Source: Pullulanibacillus pueri (GTDB lineage: Bacteria > Bacillota > Bacilli > Bacillales > Sporolactobacillaceae). Taken from it: DNA of 53,418 nt. Numbering within the stretch: position 1 is the stretch's first letter; each line of letters starts with the position of its first letter. The notes beneath the pieces were generated by a model. It ran no database searches and had not been told where the DNA came from. It saw only the letters and a list, made by a program, of their open reading frames with translations. Of the stretch, positions 33,624-40,277 are shown piece by piece. The stretch lies in NCBI RefSeq assembly GCF_014639255.1, contig NZ_BMFV01000034.1, positions 1-53,418 of the forward strand. The letters are read 5' to 3'. A program made the translations under genes and the position numbers.

Positions 33624-34766
33624 TTAATGAGGGGACCCTTTGCCTAATATGTAGTGCCACACAGTTAGAATGATCCCTGAATGGGCAATCGTTGTTAAAG
33701 TAATTAAGCAGACTGGCCCAAGGACGATCCCCATGATGCCCATAAGTTTAAAACCAACAAATAATGATATCAATGTGAGTAAGGGGTTTGAACCAATGGA
33801 AGTCGATAATATCTTAGGCTCAATCATTTGTCTTTGAAGAACAGTGATGGCATATAAGCTACCGATACCAATGGTGAGAAAATAGTTTCCAGTAAGAAAG
33901 GTTGAAACCCCCCAGGGAATTAAAAGCGTTCCAGTTCCTAAATAGGGGAGAATATCTACTAACATAGCAACGATGGCGATCGTTAGTGCGTGATCGACTC
34001 TTAATAAAATGAGTCCAATAAAAATGGTCACACCAGTGATCACCATGAGCGTCATTTGTGCTTTGACGTAACCTCTTAAGGCTTTTCGAAGATCTAGTCC
34101 AATGGAAACGACATTGTCTAAAAACGTTGTAGGAATTTTTTTATGAATATAGCGATGGATCTTGTACCAATCCTTGCTAATAAAAAAGGTCGCCATGAGA
34201 ACAAAGGACAATACGGTTAAGAATGAAGGAAAAGAAACCACAAAGTGAGTAAGGACCGTGACGATGGATTGTCCAACATCTCCTAAGGCTGAAGCAAGTT
34301 TTTGTCCTAGTTCTTGAATATTGGCTTCAATTGTTTTTTGCTGTCCTTCGTTTAATGTACTAATAATATGAGTAATACGCTCCCATAAGGGGAGAATATG
34401 AGACGAGAAAGATGCTTGCAGGTGATGAGAGAGCCACTTAATATGGCTAGGAATCGTATGACTTAAATCATTAAGACCATTGATCATCTCAATGACGAGA
34501 AACACAATGGCTCCAAGGATTAGACTCATAAAGCTAAGAATGGCCAGCAAACTTGCCAGACTTCTTGGTAATGGCGTCCGTGTTTCTAGATAGTCGACGA
34601 TAGGATTAATCAGCAAAGCTAAAACAAAGGCAATAATAAAAGGATATGCGTACTTAACCACATAGAAAAACAGAACAGCAAAAAAGGTAAAGACGAGCAA
34701 GATGAAGGCAAATCGGAAAATAATAAACACGTATCTCACTAAGTCATTGAGGTATTTTGAATTCAT
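33624..34766 (-). CDS. ytvI: Sporulation integral membrane protein YtvI (AI-2E exporter family)
   Basis: A 380-aa polytopic protein with about seven to eight membrane helices. The family signatures are LALLINPIVDYLETR (near 55-69), a long extramembrane helical stretch with repeated His/Gln (about 110-170), and VDILPYLGTGTLLIPWG near 286. YtvI is a sporulation-specific member of the UPF0118/AI-2E transporter family; its cargo is unknown. A possible sigma-E promoter is listed separately. It is convergent with fxsA. Confidence 0.9.
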   Translation of the reverse strand: MNSKYLNDLVRYVFIIFRFAFILLVFTFFAVLFFYVVKYAYPFIIAFVLALLINPIVDYLETRTPLPRSLASLLAILSFMSLILGAIVFLVIEMINGLNDLSHTIPSHIKWLSHHLQASFSSHILPLWERITHIISTLNEGQQKTIEANIQELGQKLASALGDVGQSIVTVLTHFVVSFPSFLTVLSFVLMATFFISKDWYKIHRYIHKKIPTTFLDNVVSIGLDLRKALRGYVKAQMTLMVITGVTIFIGLILLRVDHALTIAIVAMLVDILPYLGTGTLLIPWGVSTFLTGNYFLTIGIGSLYAITVLQRQMIEPKILSTSIGSNPLLTLISLFVGFKLMGIMGIVLGPVCLITLTTIAHSGIILTVWHYILGKGSPH

Positions 34767-34811
34767 GCTAACCCACCTTAACTCACATTAGAAGAAAGCT
34801 TATCCATTATC

Positions 34812-34840
34812 ATTCTATGGTGAGTTCGGCTGATTATTGC
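34812..34840 (-). promoter_or_regulatory. Possible sigma-E promoter of ytvI
   Basis: On the minus strand the -10 CATAGAAT differs by one base from CATACAAT. A weaker -35 GCAATAA lies 14 nt upstream. The site is about 45 nt before the ytvI start. Confidence 0.35.
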
Positions 34841-34979
34841 ATGTTCTCGAAACCTTGTATCAAAAAAATTCTAGACAGTCATTTACCCTGCTTTGTGAAA
34901 AAAACGTTTGTCAGTAAGAAAATAATGTGTTTTTTATGCTTGTCACTTTATTCCCATTTTTTCACAAGATCCATATTTG

Positions 34980-35008
34980 TTCACAAATACTTAGACTTTG
35001 TTTATAAT
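34980..35008 (+). promoter_or_regulatory. Sigma-A promoter of citZ
   Basis: TTCACA (34980-34985), a 17-nt spacer and consensus TATAAT (35003-35008). Predicted start near 35015, leaving a leader of about 80 nt. Confidence 0.75.
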
Positions 35009-35027
35009 TGTATATGGATTCCAACCC

Positions 35028-35066
35028 AATAACCAATAGTTTCAAAATAGATAATCATTGGTTGTT
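35028..35066 (+). promoter_or_regulatory. 10-bp inverted repeat in citZ leader
   Basis: AATAACCAAT (35028-35037) pairs with ATTGGTTGTT (35057-35066) across 19 nt; as RNA one pair is U.G. It lies wholly inside the predicted transcript, 15 nt before the Shine-Dalgarno. It could be an operator or an RNA hairpin affecting citZ translation. Confidence 0.5.
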
Positions 35067-35096
35067 AATTGCAAAACTCTTAAGGAGGAGATTAGA

Positions 35097-36215
35097 TTGC
35101 CAACAACAAAAGGTTTAGAAGGCGTTGTCGCAACAACTTCTTCAGTGAGTTCTATCATTGATGGCGTACTTACATATAGAGGCTATAACATTGATGATCT
35201 TGCTGAGAAATCAACATTTGAGGAAGTCGTCTATCTTTTGTGGAACGATAAGCTCCCAACACAAACTGAATTAGATGCCTTTAAAAAACAATTATTAGAA
35301 GAAATGGTTGTACCAAAAGAGATCTTTGATCAAATCAAGGCTTTACCACTAAAAAATGTGCATCCAATGGCTGTATTACGGACGGCAGTGTCTACTCTTG
35401 GTGTCTTTGATTCAGAAGCTGATGAAATGACAGAAGAAGCTAACAAGCGTAAAGCGGTGCGTTTACAAGCAAAATTACCAACTATTGTTGCAGGATTTAC
35501 ACGGATTCGTGACGGAAAAGAGCCTGTGGCACCAAGAAGTGATTTAAGCTTTGCAGCTAACTTCTTATATATGCTATTTGATCGTGAACCAAATGAAATT
35601 GAAGTTGAAGCGTTTAATAAGGCTCTCATTCTTCATGCAGATCATGAACTTAATGCATCAACATTCACTGCTCGTGTTGCGGTTGCAACGTTATCGGATA
35701 TCTACTCAGGGATTACTGCTGCTGTCTGCGCTCTTAAGGGGCCATTACATGGTGGCGCTAACGAACGTGTAATGAAGATGCTCACTGAAATTGGTTCTGA
35801 AGATAAGATTGAACCATTCCTTGAAAATGCTTTTGCAAATAAAGAAAAGATCATGGGTTTTGGTCACCGAGTATATAAAAATGGCGATCCTCGTGCTAAG
35901 CATTTACGCGAAATGTCTCGTCAGCTTACACAAATTAGCGGTGAACCAAAGTGGTATAATATGTCTGTCAAGATGGACGAAATCGTAACTAAGGAAAAAG
36001 GATTACGTCCAAATGTGGACTTCTATTCTGCAAGCGTTTATCATAGCTTAGGAATTCCGCATGATATCTTTACCCCTATTTTTGCAGTCAGCCGAGTGTC
36101 AGGCTGGTTAGCGCATATTCTAGAACAATATGCAAACAACCGTCTTATCCGTCCACGTGCTGAATATGTTGGACCTGATAAACAAGAATACGTCGCAATT
36201 GAAGACCGTAAATAA
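35097..36215 (+). CDS. citZ: Citrate synthase II
   Basis: Condenses acetyl-CoA with oxaloacetate to citrate. Type-I hallmark residues include His in LILHADHELNAS (catalytic His region near 180-190), GPLHGGAN (near 217-224) with the second His, GFGHRVYKNGDPRA near 258 and the catalytic Asp in VDFYSASVYHSLG near 308. TTG 35097 is chosen because AAGGAGG (35082-35088) is 8 nt upstream. The product is then 372 aa, exactly the CitZ length. It opens the citZ-icd-mdh operon. Confidence 0.95.
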   Translation: MPTTKGLEGVVATTSSVSSIIDGVLTYRGYNIDDLAEKSTFEEVVYLLWNDKLPTQTELDAFKKQLLEEMVVPKEIFDQIKALPLKNVHPMAVLRTAVSTLGVFDSEADEMTEEANKRKAVRLQAKLPTIVAGFTRIRDGKEPVAPRSDLSFAANFLYMLFDREPNEIEVEAFNKALILHADHELNASTFTARVAVATLSDIYSGITAAVCALKGPLHGGANERVMKMLTEIGSEDKIEPFLENAFANKEKIMGFGHRVYKNGDPRAKHLREMSRQLTQISGEPKWYNMSVKMDEIVTKEKGLRPNVDFYSASVYHSLGIPHDIFTPIFAVSRVSGWLAHILEQYANNRLIRPRAEYVGPDKQEYVAIEDRK

Positions 36216-36256
36216 AACAGATATGATGGTGTTGAGGGGATTCCCCTCCTGTTTTA
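36214..36256 (+). terminator. Compound hairpin between citZ and icd (partial terminator)
   Basis: The outer stem AAAACAG/CTGTTTT encloses the inner GAGGGGA/TCCCCTC. It ends in TTTT and may allow read-through to icd, giving both monocistronic and operon transcripts. Confidence 0.65.
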
Positions 36257-36296
36257 TGTATAAATATTAATGACTATTACATAGGAGGCATTCTAT

Positions 36297-37565
36297 ATGG
36301 CAAATGGAGAACGCATTGTCGTCGAGAACGGTAATTTAAAAGTACCAAATCAACCTATTATTCCTTTTATTGAAGGGGACGGGACAGGTCCTGATATTTG
36401 GGCAGCAGCGTCTCGTGTATTAGAAGCTGCAGTTGAAAAAGCATATAATGGCGAAAAGAAAATTGTTTGGAAAGAAGTCCTTGCAGGACAAAAAGCCTTT
36501 GACCAAACCGGTGAATGGTTACCAGCTGAAACATTAGATGTTATTCGTGAATATATCATCGCGATTAAAGGGCCTCTTACTACACCAATCGGTGGTGGTA
36601 TTCGTTCCCTAAACGTCGCTCTTCGCCAAGAACTTGATCTCTTTACATGCTTACGCCCTGTACGTTACTTTGAAGGTGTGCCTTCACCTGTTAAACATCC
36701 TGAAAAGACAGACATGGTTATCTTCCGTGAAAACACTGAAGACATCTATGCGGGTATTGAGTATGCTAAAGGGACAGAAGAAGTGAAGAAGGTTATCGAA
36801 TTTCTTCAAAATGAAATGGGCGTTAACAAAATCCGTTTCCCAGAAACTTCTGGTATCGGTATTAAGCCTGTTTCTGAAGAAGGGACAACTCGCCTTGTTC
36901 GTGCCGCTATTCAATATGCTCTTGATGAAAATCGTAAGAGCGTAACCCTTGTACACAAAGGGAACATCATGAAATTCACTGAAGGGGCCTTCAAAAACTG
37001 GGGCTATGAAGTGGCAGAAAAAGAATTTGGCGATAAAGTCTTCACTTGGGCAGAATACGATCGTATTGTTGAAGCTCAAGGCAAAGATGCTGCTAACGAA
37101 GCACAATCTAAAGCTGAAGCAGAGGGCAAAATCATCGTTAAAGATGCGATTGCTGATATCTTCTTACAACAAATCCTTACTCGTCCTGAAGAGTTCGATG
37201 TTGTTGCCACAATGAACCTTAATGGTGACTACATTTCTGACGCACTTGCAGCTCAAGTGGGCGGTATTGGTATCGCTCCAGGTGCGAATATCAATTATGA
37301 AACAGGACATGCTATTTTCGAAGCAACACATGGTACAGCGCCTAAATATGCTGGACTCGATAAAGTGAACCCATCATCAGTAATCCTTTCAGGTGTCCTA
37401 CTTCTTGAACACTTGAAATGGAATGAAGCTGCTGACCTAATCATCAAGTCAATGGAAAAAACCATTGCAAGTAAAGTGGTGACTTATGACTTTGCACGTC
37501 TTATGGAAGGTGCAACAGAAGTCAAATGCTCTGAATTCGGTGATGAACTCATTAAAAATATGTAA
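36297..37565 (+). CDS. icd: NADP-dependent isocitrate dehydrogenase
   Basis: Oxidatively decarboxylates isocitrate to 2-oxoglutarate. The protein is 422 aa (B. subtilis 423). Motifs include FIEGDGTGPDIW, the substrate loop GGIRSLNVALRQELDL with the regulatory serine, VIFRENTEDIYAGIEY near 140, NLNGDYISDA near 305 and the NADP site ATHGTAPKYAG near 343. TAGGAGG precedes the ATG. There is a 81-nt gap after citZ containing a compound hairpin, and 17 nt before mdh. Confidence 0.96.
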   Translation: MANGERIVVENGNLKVPNQPIIPFIEGDGTGPDIWAAASRVLEAAVEKAYNGEKKIVWKEVLAGQKAFDQTGEWLPAETLDVIREYIIAIKGPLTTPIGGGIRSLNVALRQELDLFTCLRPVRYFEGVPSPVKHPEKTDMVIFRENTEDIYAGIEYAKGTEEVKKVIEFLQNEMGVNKIRFPETSGIGIKPVSEEGTTRLVRAAIQYALDENRKSVTLVHKGNIMKFTEGAFKNWGYEVAEKEFGDKVFTWAEYDRIVEAQGKDAANEAQSKAEAEGKIIVKDAIADIFLQQILTRPEEFDVVATMNLNGDYISDALAAQVGGIGIAPGANINYETGHAIFEATHGTAPKYAGLDKVNPSSVILSGVLLLEHLKWNEAADLIIKSMEKTIASKVVTYDFARLMEGATEVKCSEFGDELIKNM

Positions 37566-37582
37566 TGAGGAGATGAGTATTA

Positions 37583-38518
37583 ATGGGCATCAAAAGGAAA
37601 AAAGTATCGGTTATTGGTGGGGGATTTACGGGTGCTACAACTGCCTTCATCATTGCGCAGAAAGAGCTAGCGGATGTTGTTCTTGTTGATATTCCACAAA
37701 TGGAAGATCCGACAAAGGGTAAAGCACTTGATATGCAAGAATCCACCCCGGTATTCGGTGTAGATGCCAATATTACGGGCACCTCTAATTACAAAGATAC
37801 GGCTGATTCAGATCTTGTGATCATCACAGCAGGTATCGCTCGTAAACCAGGGATGAGCCGTGACGATCTCGTTAATACAAACTCCAAAATTATGAAAGAC
37901 GTGACGCGCAACGTCGTTGAAAACTCACCAAATTGTACAATCATTGTATTAACAAATCCTGCTGATGCAATGACTTACACTGTATATAAAGAATCCGGAT
38001 TGCCTAAAAACCGCGTCATCGGTCAATCCGGTGTTCTTGATACGGCTCGTTTTCGGACGTTCGTTGCTCAAGAGCTTAACCTATCTGTCAAAGATATCAC
38101 TGGTTTCGTTCTTGGGGGTCATGGTGACGACATGGTTCCCCTCATCCGCTATTCCTATGCTGGAGGGGTACCATTAGAAACATTAATACCTAAAGATCGG
38201 ATCGATGCCATTGTAGAGCGTACGCGTAAGGCCGGCGGTGAAATCGTCAGCCTTCTAGGGAATGGGAGCGCCTATTATGCGCCAGCCGCTTCTCTTGCAG
38301 AAATGGCAGAAGCCATTTTAAAAGACAGGCGTCGTATTTTACCAGCGATCGCCTATCTTGAAGGTGAATATGGCTACAACGATCTCTATCTTGGTGTCCC
38401 GACTATCCTTGGCGGGAACGGCCTTGAACACATTATTGAGCTTGAACTTACTGCAGACGAAAAAGCAGCACTCGATAAATCTGTCGAGTCTGTAAGAAGT
38501 GTAATGGCAGCTCTGTAA
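37583..38518 (+). CDS. mdh: Malate dehydrogenase
   Basis: LDH-like NAD-dependent enzyme interconverting malate and oxaloacetate. The 311 aa carry the Rossmann motif SVIGGGFTGATTA (9-21), Asp in VLVDIPQ, the substrate loop ITAGIARKPGMSRDDL (81-96) with Arg residues, VLTNPADAMT and the catalytic HGDD in VLGGHGDDMVPL near 180. GAGGAG precedes the ATG 17 nt after icd. A strong terminator follows. The phoPR pair that follows mdh in B. subtilis is missing. Confidence 0.96.
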   Translation: MGIKRKKVSVIGGGFTGATTAFIIAQKELADVVLVDIPQMEDPTKGKALDMQESTPVFGVDANITGTSNYKDTADSDLVIITAGIARKPGMSRDDLVNTNSKIMKDVTRNVVENSPNCTIIVLTNPADAMTYTVYKESGLPKNRVIGQSGVLDTARFRTFVAQELNLSVKDITGFVLGGHGDDMVPLIRYSYAGGVPLETLIPKDRIDAIVERTRKAGGEIVSLLGNGSAYYAPAASLAEMAEAILKDRRRILPAIAYLEGEYGYNDLYLGVPTILGGNGLEHIIELELTADEKAALDKSVESVRSVMAAL

Positions 38519-38531
38519 ATTGTAAAACAAT

Positions 38532-38573
38532 AAAAAGTGTCCCCAGAAGCAATGCTTTTGGGGACACTTTTTT
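38532..38573 (+). terminator. Intrinsic terminator of citZ-icd-mdh
   Basis: A perfect AAAAAGTGTCCCC/GGGGACACTTTTT stem with a 15-nt loop and T-run; also symmetrical on the other strand. Confidence 0.93.
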
Positions 38574-38610
38574 CGTGCCAAAAAGCGGATGAACAAAAAT
38601 ACTGGTAAGA

Positions 38611-38908
38611 GCAACAAAAGAAGAGGTAAAGCGACTAAAAGAAAGCCATGGAGGGACAAAAGAACAGCTTAAGCAACGAATGCCATTCAAATTCAAGGAA
38701 AGGAGCAACAAAAGAAGAGGTAAAGCGACTAAAAGAAGCCATGGAGGGACAAAAGAATAGCTTAAGCAACGAATGTCATTCAAATTCAAGGAAAGGAGCA
38801 ACAAAAGAAGGGGTAAAGCGACTAAAAGAAGCCATGGAGGGACAAAAGAACAGCTTAAGCAACGAATGCCCCTCATATACAAGGAGAGTTGCAACAAAAA
38901 TGAATGAA
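38611..38908. repeat. 93-bp tandem repeat, three units plus a fragment
   Basis: The word GCAACAAAAG starts units at 38611, 38705 and 38798, and a degenerate GCAACAAAAA starts a fragment at 38891. The period is 93 bp; the first unit has one extra A. The units are nearly identical, containing GTAAAGCGACTAAAAGAAGC and CATGGAGGGACAAAAGAA. Since 93 is a multiple of three, reading frames stay open on both strands, producing a 31-residue peptide repeat on the plus strand. The single-base insertion in unit 1 and the absence of any family resemblance argue against a gene. Confidence 0.85.
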
Positions 38909-39053
38909 AAGAAGCGAAAACGTGACGTAATGAAACCATATATCTAAACTAGCAACGAATATAAATTTGAAATAAATTCATTGTTAATTTTTGTAGGATA
39001 TTTTGATTTGATGTCGAAATATTTGGTTAAGATAAGGAGAGACTACTCAATTG

Positions 39054-40025
39054 ATGAAAAAATTTAGAGATAATTATAGCATCGTTAAGGAATTAGCGGC
39101 ACTAAAAAGATATTTACGAAAAGGGCATGCAAAGGCATCATTAATAGCTGCCGATTATCAAAGATATGAATCGGGATTAAGAGGAGAACAAAGTACTGAT
39201 TATTATCTTTCAGGGTTGCCTAAGAATGATTACTACATCTATCGCGGTCTTCGTTTACTCTCTGACCAATATGCTTTTCAAATGGACACTCTTTTAATGA
39301 ATTCTCGCTTTTTACTTCCAATAGAAACCAAAAATCATGCAGGGATCATCGAGATAGATGAAAATAATCATTTTTTTCATATTGTAAATGGTAATAGAAT
39401 TAAAATAAAAAGTCCTCTTCAGCAGGTATCACGTCAAGTTTACGAGTTGCAGCGATGGTTGATAAAAAAACACCTTCCCAATATTCCTACTCCCTGGCTA
39501 GTTGTTTTCAGCAATCCCACTACTTCTATTAGGAACTTCTCAAATGATCCTTTGACTAAAGAAAGAGTCGTCACTATTGAAGATTTAAAAGAACATGTTC
39601 TTAACTTAACAGAACTATTCGCCTCTAAGAAGGCGAGTGAAAAATTTACGAATAGTGAACTGAAAAAAATTAACGATTATCTTTTATCTCATCATTCCCC
39701 AAAAACAACTTCGATTCTCAAATCTTATAACATAACAATAAAAGACCTCGAAACAGGCGTCATGTGTTCCCAATGCCAAAGATTCGCTATGTTTTACAAA
39801 AATACACTTTGGCATTGTCCTCATTGTTTGGCTACCTCACCTGATGCCCACGTACAAGCATTATTAGATTATTTCATTTTAATAAAATCAACTATTACTT
39901 TAAAAGAAGGCTGTCACTTTCTCCACCTCTCCTCCCGAAATATCGTAAGAAGATTGTTTTCTACCATGAACCTCAAGGGTCAAGGGCACACTAGAGCGAG
40001 GCAATATTCATTACCTGACAAATAA
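39054..40025 (+). CDS. NERD-domain protein with zinc-ribbon tail
   Basis: A 323-aa protein of the nuclease-related domain (NERD) family. Numbered from the ATG at 39054, GLRGEQ is near 41-46. The PD-(D/E)xK-like acid and ExK are seen as QMDTLL (Asp78) and IETKN (Glu91, Lys93), so a nuclease-type site may be intact. A C-terminal zinc ribbon CSQC ... CPHC (238-258) follows, then a helical region. AAGGAGA (39034-39040) fits either TTG 39051 or ATG 39054. It is AT-richer than its neighbours and sits with the tandem repeat where phoPR would be, suggesting an accessory insertion. Function unknown. Confidence 0.8.
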   Translation: MKKFRDNYSIVKELAALKRYLRKGHAKASLIAADYQRYESGLRGEQSTDYYLSGLPKNDYYIYRGLRLLSDQYAFQMDTLLMNSRFLLPIETKNHAGIIEIDENNHFFHIVNGNRIKIKSPLQQVSRQVYELQRWLIKKHLPNIPTPWLVVFSNPTTSIRNFSNDPLTKERVVTIEDLKEHVLNLTELFASKKASEKFTNSELKKINDYLLSHHSPKTTSILKSYNITIKDLETGVMCSQCQRFAMFYKNTLWHCPHCLATSPDAHVQALLDYFILIKSTITLKEGCHFLHLSSRNIVRRLFSTMNLKGQGHTRARQYSLPDK

Positions 40026-40205
40026 AATCATTAGGTCAACCCTTATTATCTTTTAGCCTCATTCATTCAAAGGCTTGTTATCGTTAATAGATCTGTCCCT
40101 AGTTTCATGAAAGGAAAAGTGAGTAAGATTGTGAGAAGTATAAGCCCTAAAGACTCAAGACATTATATTAAATTTTTTTAATACTACAAAGGACCTCTCC
40201 TTTCT

Positions 40206-40233
40206 TTTAACACAGGGAAAAAAAGTGTATGAT
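40206..40233 (+). promoter_or_regulatory. Possible sigma-A promoter of polA
   Basis: TTTAAC, a 16-nt spacer and TATGAT (40228-40233), about 45 nt before the polA start. Confidence 0.45.
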
Positions 40234-40277
40234 AAGTAGATAGAAAAGCGAACATTTGATTTTTGAGGAGTGTTTTT

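Larger units (their letters stand above)
34767..35096. other. Divergent control region between ytvI and citZ
   Basis: This 330-base AT-rich stretch has no credible gene. It holds a candidate sigma-E promoter for ytvI, a strong sigma-A promoter for citZ, and a 10-bp inverted repeat in the citZ leader, each listed separately. Confidence 0.6.

Noticed and set aside
34895..34920. CcpA cre site upstream of citZ
   Set aside because: The AACGTTTGTCA-containing segment has too many mismatches to the cre consensus at fixed spacing.
38611..38908. CRISPR array
   Set aside because: Units are 93-bp direct tandem copies with no separate unique spacers, and no cas gene is nearby.
38448..38947. Repeat proteins on either strand of the 93-bp array
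   Set aside because: Openness follows from a period divisible by three. Unit 1 has a frame-breaking base and the minus-strand frame runs into the mdh gene and its terminator.
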